From assembly GCA_910578975.1 (NCBI GenBank), contig CAJTRZ010000010.1, forward strand, positions 24,672 to 88,671: a stretch of 64,000 nucleotides of DNA, in the 5' to 3' direction. Made by a program: the position numbers and the translations under genes. Source of the stretch: an uncultured Eubacterium sp. (GTDB lineage Bacteria; Bacillota; Clostridia; Lachnospirales; Lachnospiraceae). Under the pieces are notes generated by a model that worked only from the letters and a program-made list of their open reading frames with translations, had not been told where the DNA came from and did no database searches. Position 1 is the first letter of the stretch. Each line of letters begins with the position of its first letter. Positions 8,913 through 17,956 of this stretch are shown in pieces.

Positions 8913-9949
8913 AAGTACAGAGCAGAAAGAGAATAGAGTGGATCGATATAGCAAAGGCAGTTGCTATTATTCTTGTAGGGGTAGGGCATTATTCCTGTCC
9001 ATATCCATTGCAGATTTGGATATACACGTTTCATATGCCCTTATTCTTTATTTTGTCTGGTTGTACCATAAATATAGAAAAATATACATTTGGTAAATTT
9101 ATTTTGAGAAAAGCAAAGGCGTTTTTGTTACCGTGGGTACTGGCAGTATGCGTAAATATTGCTTTTCAGGAATTTTGTCTAGCCATAGGAATTTCTGCAA
9201 ATCACAGCAAAATTTCTTCAATTCCATTTCGGTTGCTTTTTAATATGCGTCCAGGAGAATGGGATCCTATATATTGGTTTTTGCCGTGTCTTTTTATTAC
9301 AGAAGCAGTGGTATATTGGATTCTTAAAATATTCAAGTCTCAAAAACAGATTATAGGAGTAGTGATTGCACTTGGGGTATGTGCATATTTTTATCAGAAG
9401 TTTGTAAATATATTACTTCCATGGGAAGTTGATTTATTACCAGTTACCTGTTGTTTCTTATTAATAGGGTATTTAATAAAGAAATATTACATGAAAATGT
9501 TTGAGAGGGTAAAACGAATTAATCAATTGTTTGCATGTTTAATATGTATTATAAGTGGAAGTCTTTTAGGAGTTTTCAATGTTCATATTACCGGAGCTCC
9601 TATTGATATAGCATCAGGAAGATATGGAATTGTTCCTTTAATGTTTGTTGCGGCAATTTTATTATCAATTGGCATTATTATATTGTGTACTTTTGTTCAT
9701 AGTAAATTGATAAATTATATTGGACAAAATAGTTTGATATTTTATGTCGCACAACCTATAACATATAAAATTTCAGATATTTTATTGATATTAGGATTTA
9801 ATTTTGTACCGTTTTATACGTATACATATAATGGAAATATCTTTGACTTAATTATTCTACATCTCGTAAATAATATTTTAATTTTGATATATGTATATTT
9901 GTACAAAAAAATAAAGATGAAACTGAGGGTTGTTAGAAGTAAACTGTGA
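8903..9949 (+). CDS. Acyltransferase-3 family membrane protein
   Basis: A 348-residue polytopic protein of the acyltransferase-3 family. The N-terminus RIEWIDIAKAVAIILVGVGHY has the family Asp and His. It is followed by FHMPLFFILSGCTI, with the conserved SG, and about ten membrane helices. It is predicted to modify a glycan with an acyl group at the membrane. It overlaps the preceding GT4 gene by ten bases. This FHMPLFFILSG subtype is shared with the gene at 23839, whereas the other members of the cluster differ, so at least two substrate classes are likely. Confidence 0.87.
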   Translation: MSLEVQSRKRIEWIDIAKAVAIILVGVGHYSCPYPLQIWIYTFHMPLFFILSGCTINIEKYTFGKFILRKAKAFLLPWVLAVCVNIAFQEFCLAIGISANHSKISSIPFRLLFNMRPGEWDPIYWFLPCLFITEAVVYWILKIFKSQKQIIGVVIALGVCAYFYQKFVNILLPWEVDLLPVTCCFLLIGYLIKKYYMKMFERVKRINQLFACLICIISGSLLGVFNVHITGAPIDIASGRYGIVPLMFVAAILLSIGIIILCTFVHSKLINYIGQNSLIFYVAQPITYKISDILLILGFNFVPFYTYTYNGNIFDLIILHLVNNILILIYVYLYKKIKMKLRVVRSKL

Positions 9950-9958
9950 GAGGAAAAT

Positions 9959-11083
9959 ATGAAAAAAGTTTTATTTTATATAGATACTTTGGGAAAAGGA
10001 GGACTGGATAAAGTTGTTCTAGATGTGGTAAATCATATGGATTTCTCAAAATATGATGTTACAGTAATGAGAAGATTTCCCGGAGGATATTATAGTCAGT
10101 TTTTAGATAAACGAATACATAAAAAAGCAAATGTACCATTTAAAGAAACTTGTTCTAGATTCTATGATCATTTTGTTAGAGTTGTGTGTGACAGACTTCC
10201 AAGAAAATTGGTTTATAAAATGTTTGTACATAAAAAATATGATATTGAGATTGCTTGTGGGGATGCATTTGCAGCGAGACTAATTGGTGGCTCAACGAAT
10301 CCAAATTCTAAAAAGATTCTTTGGGAGCATATGGATGTAACAAAGGATATCTCTACAGCTACATATTATAATAAAGAGCAGGTAGAAAAATTTTTTGGAC
10401 CATTTCATCAGATTGTCGGTGTCTCTAAAGACTGCAGGGTAAAATTTATTGAAAAATATGGATTCGCAGAAAAAGTTACATATATATATAATCCTATCGA
10501 TATAGAGGAGATAGATAAAAAATCCCTAGAATTTATTCCAGCTGAGTATCAGGAAAACGAATTTAATATTTTAGCAATTGGAAGATTTATGCCTCAAAAA
10601 GCATTTGTAAGATTGATTACAGTATGTGCAGGATTAAGAGATGAGGGATTGAAGTTTAAATTAAATATTATCGGGGAGGGGCCAGAAGAAGACATTATTA
10701 AAGAAAAAATCAGTGAGTTAAATATGAAGGATCATATCCGGTTATTAGGTTTTAAAGAAAACCCATATCCTTATATCAAAGGAGCCGATTTATTTGTTTG
10801 TGCTTCTATACATGAATCTTACTGTCTTGTGGTAGCAGAAAGTCTTGTGGTTGGAACACCGGTTGTGAGTACAATGTGTACAGGACCGATCGAGCTTTTG
10901 GATAATGGAAGATATGGACTGCTGGTAGAAAACAATGAAAACGGACTTAGCGAAGGTATTAGAGAGATGATAAACAATCCCGAAAAGTTGTCAGAGTATA
11001 AGAACAAAGCAAAAGAAAGAAGAGAATTTTTCAGTATAGAAGAAAGTATGAAAGCCTGGGATGATATTTGGAAGAAATGCTAA
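9959..11083 (+). CDS. Glycosyltransferase family 4
   Basis: A 374-residue GT-B enzyme. YIDTLGKGGLDKVVLDVV is the N-terminal Gly-rich loop, and AIGRFMPQKAFVRLI opens the donor domain. SIHESYCLVVAESL near residue 285 holds the E-x7-E signature, followed by GTPVVSTMCTGPIELL. The central WEHMDVTKD segment resembles GT4 enzymes of capsule clusters with a similar acceptor site. Start supported by AGAGG. The nine-base spacing from the acyltransferase indicates one transcript. Confidence 0.88.
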   Translation: MKKVLFYIDTLGKGGLDKVVLDVVNHMDFSKYDVTVMRRFPGGYYSQFLDKRIHKKANVPFKETCSRFYDHFVRVVCDRLPRKLVYKMFVHKKYDIEIACGDAFAARLIGGSTNPNSKKILWEHMDVTKDISTATYYNKEQVEKFFGPFHQIVGVSKDCRVKFIEKYGFAEKVTYIYNPIDIEEIDKKSLEFIPAEYQENEFNILAIGRFMPQKAFVRLITVCAGLRDEGLKFKLNIIGEGPEEDIIKEKISELNMKDHIRLLGFKENPYPYIKGADLFVCASIHESYCLVVAESLVVGTPVVSTMCTGPIELLDNGRYGLLVENNENGLSEGIREMINNPEKLSEYKNKAKERREFFSIEESMKAWDDIWKKC

Positions 11084-11101
11084 AGAAAGGGTATAAAGAA
11101 A

Positions 11102-12067
11102 ATGAATGAATTAATAACAATTGTAGTACCAGTCTATAATGTTGAGGATTATATTGACAAATGTGTTGATTCTATTGTAAATCAAACGTATAAAAATCTT
11201 GAAATTATTTTAGTGGATGATGGATCTACAGATAGTTCGGGTAAAAAGTGTGATGAATGGACACAAAAAGATTCTCGAATTAAAGTAATTCACAAAGAAA
11301 ACGGTGGTTTATCGGATGCCAGAAATAAAGGAATCGATATTGCAACAGGAAAATGGATTGGGTTTATAGATAGTGATGATTATATCGATAATACTATGTT
11401 TGAAAAATTATACAATGCATGTGTGGAAAACAACTGTAAGATATCTAGTTGTGGATTTTTAAGAGAGTTTGAAGATGCAAGTCGCAATGAGCGTTGGACA
11501 ACGGAAGAGGATATGTTATTAGACCAGGATGGGATGATGGAATATTTATATAGAGGGGCAGTTACCTGTGTGGCGTGGAATAAACTCTATGATATTACGT
11601 TATTCGATAAAATAAGGTATCCATATAAAAAAATACACGAAGACCAATATACGACATATAAGATTTTTTGTCAGACAGATAAATTATTCCATGTTAGTGA
11701 GTGTTTATATTTTTATTATCAAAGAGGAAATAGTATTACAGGAGTTTCCTTCAGCATAAAAAATTTAGATATATTAGAAGCATTAGAACAGGCAATGGAC
11801 TATCATAAAGAGCATGGATATGTGAAATATTATGACAGAGCCAAACAAGAGTATATCAGATATATTTGCGAATTTGCACTAAAAAATCATTGCGAAAAAA
11901 AGGAGAGAAAGAAAATAGACAAAATATTAAAGCAAAAGGCAAGAACCTTTTTAAAAGATAATGGAGGAGCGTTATCCAAAAAGCTAAAATTAGAAATGGT
12001 ATCTTATTGTATAGGACTGTATAGATTTTTAGGTGGAGTTAGCAGACAGTTAAGAGGATTTCAATAA
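11102..12067 (+). CDS. Glycosyltransferase family 2
   Basis: A 321-residue GT-A enzyme with the canonical series ITIVVPVYNVEDYI, LVDDGSTDSSG, NGGLSDARNKG and FIDSDDYID. AWNKLYD and HEDQYTTYK match the EpsJ/WaaB-type GT2 subgroup in which a second acidic motif follows the acceptor loop. Length and motifs are complete. The start ATG follows AAAGGG. It probably adds a hexose or N-acetylhexosamine to the lipid-linked intermediate; that specificity is inference. Confidence 0.88.
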   Translation: MNELITIVVPVYNVEDYIDKCVDSIVNQTYKNLEIILVDDGSTDSSGKKCDEWTQKDSRIKVIHKENGGLSDARNKGIDIATGKWIGFIDSDDYIDNTMFEKLYNACVENNCKISSCGFLREFEDASRNERWTTEEDMLLDQDGMMEYLYRGAVTCVAWNKLYDITLFDKIRYPYKKIHEDQYTTYKIFCQTDKLFHVSECLYFYYQRGNSITGVSFSIKNLDILEALEQAMDYHKEHGYVKYYDRAKQEYIRYICEFALKNHCEKKERKKIDKILKQKARTFLKDNGGALSKKLKLEMVSYCIGLYRFLGGVSRQLRGFQ

Positions 12068-12096
12068 TTTTTTATAGAAGTAAAATGGAGGATCGG

Positions 12097-13107
12097 ATGG
12101 AGAAACAAAAGAACTATAATGGAATAGATGTTATCAAATTACTAATGGCATTGTGTGTAGTTATCATACATTTAACACCTTTTGCAATGTTTGGTGAAAA
12201 TGCAGGCTTTATATTTGATAAAGTCTTAACCAGAGCGGCGGTTCCGTTTTTCTTTTTGAAAATGAAGTTGGATAGAGTAACAAGTAACGAAGAGTTTAAA
12301 ACAGAGGTTACAAAGTTTGCAAAAAGAATATTGTTTATGTATGTGATTTGGACAATTATTTATCTGCCTTGTATTATTTTCTGGTTTAGAGTAGACAATG
12401 AAACAGTATTATCCTTCGTTCAGAAATGCATATTTGATGGTTCCTATCTACATTTATGGTATTTGCCATCAGTAATGATTGCCGGAGTATTGGCGGCATT
12501 GCTTGTGAAGAGAATGGGAACAGTAAAAAGTTTGGTAATTGCAATTGTTCTATACATAATAGGTTTGTTGGATTCAAGTTATTATGGCCTGATAAAAGAC
12601 CTGTGGTTCCAGAATATCATTAAAGAATATGATAAAATTTTTATCACTACACGTAATGGTGTTTTCTTTGGGCTGGTATTTATATTGTTGGGATTTCTAG
12701 CATATGAGAGAAGAGAAAAATTAAGTAAGTCTATTATATTGTTAATTGTTTCTATATTAGGTGTTTTTATGGAAATGTATATACTGAGAGACTTAGGCAT
12801 TGCAAGATCCTATGAGGGAATTATCTTTACGATTCCGGTTACATATTTCCTATTACAAATGGCAAAGGAGATAAATTTAAAAGATAGAGTAATTTATAGA
12901 GATATACGAATTATTGGAGTATTAGTATATCTTTCACATTGCTGGGTCGACTTTACTTATTCAGTATTATGTTATAATATATTGCACAGAACATTTAGTA
13001 GTATGGTTCGCTTTGGATACACATTGACTATAACAGTCTTATTATCGATTCTGGTTATAAAATTACAAAATCATAAAGGATTTACATGGCTTAGAAAATT
13101 GTATTGA
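12097..13107 (+). CDS. Acyltransferase-3 family membrane protein lacking the usual SG segment
   Basis: A membrane protein of 336 residues with the acyltransferase-3 N-terminus (NGIDVIKLLMALCVVIIHLTP) and about nine further hydrophobic segments. At residues of about 45-55 the sequence reads RAAVPFFFLKMKLDRV. Relatives in this cluster have a serine-glycine motif plus about six residues between the FFF and the following basic stretch, so about eight residues appear to be missing in frame. The ATG at 12097 has GGAGG five bases upstream; the ATG at 12085 overlaps that same GGAGG and is unlikely. The enzyme may be inactive or altered. Confidence 0.8.
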   Translation: MEKQKNYNGIDVIKLLMALCVVIIHLTPFAMFGENAGFIFDKVLTRAAVPFFFLKMKLDRVTSNEEFKTEVTKFAKRILFMYVIWTIIYLPCIIFWFRVDNETVLSFVQKCIFDGSYLHLWYLPSVMIAGVLAALLVKRMGTVKSLVIAIVLYIIGLLDSSYYGLIKDLWFQNIIKEYDKIFITTRNGVFFGLVFILLGFLAYERREKLSKSIILLIVSILGVFMEMYILRDLGIARSYEGIIFTIPVTYFLLQMAKEINLKDRVIYRDIRIIGVLVYLSHCWVDFTYSVLCYNILHRTFSSMVRFGYTLTITVLLSILVIKLQNHKGFTWLRKLY

Positions 13108-13117
13108 GGAAGTTAAT

Positions 13118-14125
13118 ATGAAAAGGTTTATTATTGTTGGAGAAAAATCTTCTTATAGTGAAATGTATAAAATTATGTGTGGTGATGTTATAGGAGTAGA
13201 GAATATTTATTTTATTAATGATCCTTATTCTAGCTATACATTTATAAACAGAGGGTTTAGGAAGCTTTTAAGAAAATTGAGATTAAAAAATTATTGCGAG
13301 CAACTATATACATTATATAAACAAGCAAAATTATTACATAAACACAACAAAAAAGACGAGATAAATGTAATATTTTTTAATGCAGGATTGAGAGATGAAT
13401 ATAGTGAACAATTTTTAGAAAAATTAAAAAAGAAGTTTCATGTAAAAATAGGAATTGTCTTTGTTGATAGTTTTGGAACATTTTCCGCTATGCGGGCACA
13501 AAATTTATTGTTAAATACAGATTTAGTAGATTATGCATATACAATTGAGGATGAGGATTTGGATAAAAGCAATAAATTAACAAAATGCTTTACACCATAT
13601 GCAAAAATTAACGGATATGCGGATATACCTCAAAAACATGATATTTATTTTGGTGGAACAATCAAAACAAGAGGGGGTATAATAAAAAATTGTATCGAAA
13701 AACTTATAAACAACAACATTAAGGTTAAGATAGAGTTATTCACATCAATGGAAGAGATGAATCAATATAAGTTCTTTGGTAATTATCCGGGAGTATCATT
13801 AGAAGATTATAGTGCGATAAAAGATTATTCTCAAATGATAGTAGAAAGTTTAGAATCTGATGTATTATTGGATATAACAGATGGAGGACAGACAGCATTA
13901 ACTCTTCGCCCTTATGAAGCTGTAGTTTATAATAAAAGATTATTAACAAATAATAAGAGTATATTAGATTTTAAATTTTATGATCCACGTTATATGCGCT
14001 ATTTTACAGAAATAACTGATGAAGATGTACAGTGGATTAAGAAGAAAGAGAAAGTTGACTATAATTATAATCATCAATTTTCAATAGCAAATATTATAAA
14101 TCATCTTACAGAGGAAGGAAAATAA
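13118..14125 (+). CDS. Unrecognised cluster protein, GT-B-like
   Basis: A soluble protein of 335 residues with no motif I can assign firmly. Visible elements are an N-terminal Rossmann-like strand (FIIVGEKSSYSEMY), a central FVDSFGTFSAM segment, DIYFGGTIKTRGGII resembling the start of a GT-B donor domain, and SDVLLDITDGGQTALTLRPYEAV, where an acidic/Gly loop is followed by an Arg-Pro-Tyr-Glu. The last resembles the donor-binding end of CgeB-like glycosyltransferases. It lies eleven bases after an acyltransferase gene and one base before a pyruvyltransferase gene, so a role in the same glycan is very likely. A glycosyltransferase is the best guess, at low certainty. Confidence 0.5.
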   Translation: MKRFIIVGEKSSYSEMYKIMCGDVIGVENIYFINDPYSSYTFINRGFRKLLRKLRLKNYCEQLYTLYKQAKLLHKHNKKDEINVIFFNAGLRDEYSEQFLEKLKKKFHVKIGIVFVDSFGTFSAMRAQNLLLNTDLVDYAYTIEDEDLDKSNKLTKCFTPYAKINGYADIPQKHDIYFGGTIKTRGGIIKNCIEKLINNNIKVKIELFTSMEEMNQYKFFGNYPGVSLEDYSAIKDYSQMIVESLESDVLLDITDGGQTALTLRPYEAVVYNKRLLTNNKSILDFKFYDPRYMRYFTEITDEDVQWIKKKEKVDYNYNHQFSIANIINHLTEEGK

Positions 14126-14126
14126 A

Positions 14127-15281
14127 GTGAAGAAAGTACTAATTGCAACATGGTATTTAGGAAATAATTTCGGAACAGTATTACAGGCATATTCATTAAA
14201 GAAATTCTTAGAAAAAGAAAATTTTGAGGTATTTATGCAATATCCGTTTGGAGAAGAAACACATGTTTATCATGATTTTATTGCAACTTTTATGAATAAA
14301 CTGATGTATAGATTAAACACAAAGAAAAGTGGAAAAGGTAAATCTGATAATAGCCATAAAGCAGAGATTGAACAGCAAAAGGAAAAATTCGAACAGTTTT
14401 TTACGGATGTTTATAAAGGAAAGCATTTAAGTATAGCTACAGAGGAAGATACTAAAAAAGTTAAAGAACAAATAGATATTTTTATCAGTGGGGGAGATCA
14501 GATTTGGAATCCATATTTTTTAAATAGACATATGATGTTTGATTATGTGGATAATGATAAAAAAGTCATTTCTTTTGGTACAAGTGTAGGTGTGAAAAAA
14601 ATACCTTTCTATTATAAAAAGTTTTACAGAATTATGTTGAGCAAGTATCGTTTTATTGGTGTTAGAGAGGAAAGTTCGAGAAGAGTATTAGAAAGATTGA
14701 CAAAAAATAATGTCTCAAAGGTTGTAGATCCTACTTTATTAATTCGTATAGATGAATGGAATGAAGATATAAAAAAATATTCTCAAATTAATCTGGACAA
14801 TCTGGAAAAAGACTATATTCTTTGCTATTTTGTTGGTGATAGAGATTATTGGGATTATGTTAAAGCGATGCAATTAAAGACAGGATATAAGGTATATATT
14901 TTGCCAATAACGCAAAGCATGCAGGAATACAGAGATGATTATGAGTATATTATTGATACATCACCATTAGACTTTTTAAATTTGATAAAGAATGCGAAAA
15001 TAGTTTGTACAGATTCTTATCATGCGACAGTGTTCTCTACCAGATTTATGAAAGAAACCTATGTGTTGAAACGGTTTAGTAATAAGTCTAAGAAATCACA
15101 AAATGGAAGATTGTATGAATATTTAAAAACGATAGGGAAATTAGATATTATTGTAGATGAGGAAAAAGTTTTTCAAAGAAATGAAAAGAATACAATAGAC
15201 AGCATAGAAGGTCATCTTGAGAGTACAACAAATCAATCAAAAGAGTTATTATTAAAGGAATTAAGAGAAGATTATGAATAA
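14127..15281 (+). CDS. Polysaccharide pyruvyl transferase family protein
   Basis: A 384-residue member of the family that includes CsaB and WcaK, which places a pyruvate ketal (from phosphoenolpyruvate) on a sugar. The N-terminal strand VLIATWYLGNNFGTVLQAYSL is diagnostic. So are FISGGDQIWNP, the SFGTSVG segment and the late SYHATVFSTRF motif with its histidine. It starts with GTG two bases after the preceding stop, with GAGGAAGG upstream. It overlaps the flippase gene by eight bases. In such clusters it is often followed by an FrhB-like Fe-S protein, as here. A pyruvyl group would add negative charge to the polymer. Confidence 0.85.
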   Translation: MKKVLIATWYLGNNFGTVLQAYSLKKFLEKENFEVFMQYPFGEETHVYHDFIATFMNKLMYRLNTKKSGKGKSDNSHKAEIEQQKEKFEQFFTDVYKGKHLSIATEEDTKKVKEQIDIFISGGDQIWNPYFLNRHMMFDYVDNDKKVISFGTSVGVKKIPFYYKKFYRIMLSKYRFIGVREESSRRVLERLTKNNVSKVVDPTLLIRIDEWNEDIKKYSQINLDNLEKDYILCYFVGDRDYWDYVKAMQLKTGYKVYILPITQSMQEYRDDYEYIIDTSPLDFLNLIKNAKIVCTDSYHATVFSTRFMKETYVLKRFSNKSKKSQNGRLYEYLKTIGKLDIIVDEEKVFQRNEKNTIDSIEGHLESTTNQSKELLLKELREDYE

Positions 15282-16794
15282 GAAACAATTATCAATAAAT
15301 ATGATTTCACAGATTGCTGCATACATATTAAACCTGGGAGTATCCTTTTTTGTTACTTCTTATGTTGTGCGGTATATCGGAACAGAAGTGTATGGCTTTG
15401 TGGGATTAGCAAATAATTTTATGAATTATTTGTCTGTAATTACTGTAGCACTTAGCGGTATGATAAATAGATTTATCACAGTTGAATTGTACGGAGGAAA
15501 AAAGGATAATGCTAACAGGTATTATACATCTGCAATTATTTCAAATATTATTCTTTCCGTTATATTAGCCATTCCGGTTATTTTATGTATAGCTTACTTG
15601 GAAAAGATTGTAAATGTTCCAAGTGGATATGTAGCGGATATAAAATTATTGTGGGTTTTCTTGTTTGCACTATTTTTAATACAGTTACCAACAAATGTGC
15701 TTAGTGTATCTACCTTTGCAAAAAATAGGTTGGAGTTGACAAATCTAAGAAATATGGAAAGTGGAATAATAAAGGTTATTTTATTATTTTTAGTTTTTTC
15801 TATACTTACTCCTCATGTATATTATATAGGTGCAATAACTTTTATCTGTGGCATATATTGTATTATTTTAAATTATTATTATAAAAGAAAATTAACACCA
15901 GAATTACAATTAAACATAAAAATGTTTGATATTAAATTAGTGGGTTCATTGATAAAAAATAGTATCTGGAATTCTGTACAGCAGTTAAATATAATTTTAT
16001 TTACAGGATTGGATCTATTGTTGACAAACATTTTTATTGGAGCAAAAGAAATGAGTCTTTTCTCTATTGCAAAAACTTTACCGACGAGTGTGATGAGTTT
16101 TGTAGGAACAATTTCTGGAACATTTACACCACAATTAACAATTACATATGCAGAAAATGACACAGAAAAGTTTATTAAGGAAACAAAAACCGCAATGAAA
16201 ATCTGTGGATTTTTATGTGCAGTTCCGATTATCGGCCTGATGGCGTTTGGGACAAGTCTTTTTAAACTGTGGGTACCTACATTATCTGCTACAGAAATAA
16301 GAGATGTTCAATTGTTATCTGTATTAACAGTTATGCCATATTTTATAGATGTTTTTGTGCATCCTCTATTTTCTATTAATGTTATTACCGTAAAGCTTAA
16401 AATACCTGTTCTGTTCAATGTGGTTTCAGGAGTACTAAATGTTATTATCGTTTATATTTTGTTAAAAACAACAAGTCTGGGTGTGTTTGCAATTGCATCT
16501 ATAAGCGGAATTCTAATGATTTTGAAAACATTATTTTTCACACCATTTTATTCAAGCCATGTTCTAGGGGTTAAATATACGACTTTTTATGGTCCGCTTA
16601 TCAAAGGAATTTTTGCAAATATTATAACATTAATATTATTCTGTTTGATAGATTATGTTATTCCTACGAATACATGGACAATTTTTATAGTTACTTGTCT
16701 CGTAAGTGGGGCTTTAGGCTATTTGGTTAATTTTTTAGTATATTTAAATAAAGAAGAAAGAAAAAAAATCTGTTCAATGATAAAGAGAAAATAG
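15274..16794 (+). CDS. Wzx-type oligosaccharide flippase
   Basis: A 506-residue membrane protein with about fourteen hydrophobic helices, the size and layout of the MOP/MATE-superfamily polysaccharide flippases. The N-terminal SINMISQIAAYILNLGVSFFVTSYVVRYIGTEVYGFVGLA region is the classic PST signature, with a conserved YG in the first loop. It should flip the undecaprenyl-linked repeat unit outward. It sits between the pyruvyltransferase and the Fe-S protein, with eight-base and one-base junctions, so the three genes look like a translationally coupled unit. Start ATG follows AAGAGAAG. Confidence 0.9.
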   Translation: MNKKQLSINMISQIAAYILNLGVSFFVTSYVVRYIGTEVYGFVGLANNFMNYLSVITVALSGMINRFITVELYGGKKDNANRYYTSAIISNIILSVILAIPVILCIAYLEKIVNVPSGYVADIKLLWVFLFALFLIQLPTNVLSVSTFAKNRLELTNLRNMESGIIKVILLFLVFSILTPHVYYIGAITFICGIYCIILNYYYKRKLTPELQLNIKMFDIKLVGSLIKNSIWNSVQQLNIILFTGLDLLLTNIFIGAKEMSLFSIAKTLPTSVMSFVGTISGTFTPQLTITYAENDTEKFIKETKTAMKICGFLCAVPIIGLMAFGTSLFKLWVPTLSATEIRDVQLLSVLTVMPYFIDVFVHPLFSINVITVKLKIPVLFNVVSGVLNVIIVYILLKTTSLGVFAIASISGILMILKTLFFTPFYSSHVLGVKYTTFYGPLIKGIFANIITLILFCLIDYVIPTNTWTIFIVTCLVSGALGYLVNFLVYLNKEERKKICSMIKRK

Positions 16795-16795
16795 T

Positions 16796-17926
16796 ATGAA
16801 TATATGTGATAAGAAAAAATGTACAAGTTGTGGAGCATGTGCAGCATCATGTCCAAAGAATGCTGTTAAGTTAGTTTATAATAATACTGGTGAGTTTGTT
16901 CCACAGATAGATTACGATAAATGTGTGGGATGTAATTTATGCAAAAAAGTATGTCAAGTAAATGAAAAAGTAATATTAAAAGACATAAAAAGATGTTTTG
17001 CAGCATGGAGAAGAGATAATAAAAAAAGAGAAAGAAGTGCGTCGGGAGGAATAGGCACTGCATTTGCAGAACACATAATAAAGAACCATGGAATCGTATA
17101 CTCTGCCATGTTGGATTATAACAAAGATGTTAGTATCTGTCGTATAACGAATATTACCGACTTAAATAAGATTCAAGGATCCAAGTATGTTTATTCTTAT
17201 GTGAAAAATTCATATTTGGAGGTTAAAGAAGATTTAAAAAGTGGCAAGCAAGTTTTATATATCGGTCTGCCATGTCAAATTGCGGGACTTTATAGTTCGC
17301 TTAAAAAAACAGAGTATTCAAATTTGATTACTGTTGATATTATTTGTCATGGAAGTGGGTCACAATCATTATGGCAGGAACATGTAAAGTATTTGCAAAA
17401 AAAGAACTCATTCTCATATGATAATTTTAGTTTTAGAAGTAATCGATGGGATGAAAATTATCATTTATGTTTTCATGAAAATGGAAAAACGATCCTTAAC
17501 TTGAGCAGTTGGGAAGATGAATATTTTTCAGGATTTTTAAATGGTTCTTTATTAAGGGATAGTTGTTATCATTGTCAGTATAAGCAAGAGAAAAGAGTTG
17601 GGGATATTTCTATTGGTGATTTTATTGGATTGGATAAAACTGATTTGCCAAAAGCAGACAATGGAAATACATCTGTGATACTTGTAAATAGTGAAAAAGG
17701 TGAGAACTTTGTTTTGGCAAATGGAGAGGAAATAGAGCTTGTTGAGAGAGCGATAAATGAGGCAGTTGATAATGGCCCCAGCTTAAAAGGAAATATAAAT
17801 AAATATAGACATAAGAGAATATTTAAAATATTCTATAGGCTGTTTGGATTTCATAAAGCAGCAAAAGTAGTAAATATATATTTGAAAGTTTTAAACAAAT
17901 TGCGACAGATTTGTTTTAGGGCTTAA
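16796..17926 (+). CDS. FrhB-like Fe-S protein (coenzyme F420 hydrogenase/dehydrogenase beta-subunit family) of polysaccharide clusters
   Basis: A 376-residue protein with an N-terminal 2x[4Fe-4S] ferredoxin domain: CTSCGACAASC within the first 25 residues and CVGCNLCKKVC near residues 41-52. An FrhB-type flavin domain follows (SASGGIGTAFAEH, GLPCQIAGL, SFRSNRW, and a late DSCYHCQYK with GDISIGDFIG). FrhB relatives pass electrons between Fe-S clusters and FAD; the family members in capsule clusters have no proven reaction. Position directly after the pyruvyltransferase and flippase suggests a reductive step on a sugar or carrier, which is inference. It does not imply that the organism makes F420. 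Confidence 0.8.
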   Translation: MNICDKKKCTSCGACAASCPKNAVKLVYNNTGEFVPQIDYDKCVGCNLCKKVCQVNEKVILKDIKRCFAAWRRDNKKRERSASGGIGTAFAEHIIKNHGIVYSAMLDYNKDVSICRITNITDLNKIQGSKYVYSYVKNSYLEVKEDLKSGKQVLYIGLPCQIAGLYSSLKKTEYSNLITVDIICHGSGSQSLWQEHVKYLQKKNSFSYDNFSFRSNRWDENYHLCFHENGKTILNLSSWEDEYFSGFLNGSLLRDSCYHCQYKQEKRVGDISIGDFIGLDKTDLPKADNGNTSVILVNSEKGENFVLANGEEIELVERAINEAVDNGPSLKGNINKYRHKRIFKIFYRLFGFHKAAKVVNIYLKVLNKLRQICFRA

Positions 17927-17956
17927 AAAGGCAGGTAGTGGAATAGGAGGATATAT

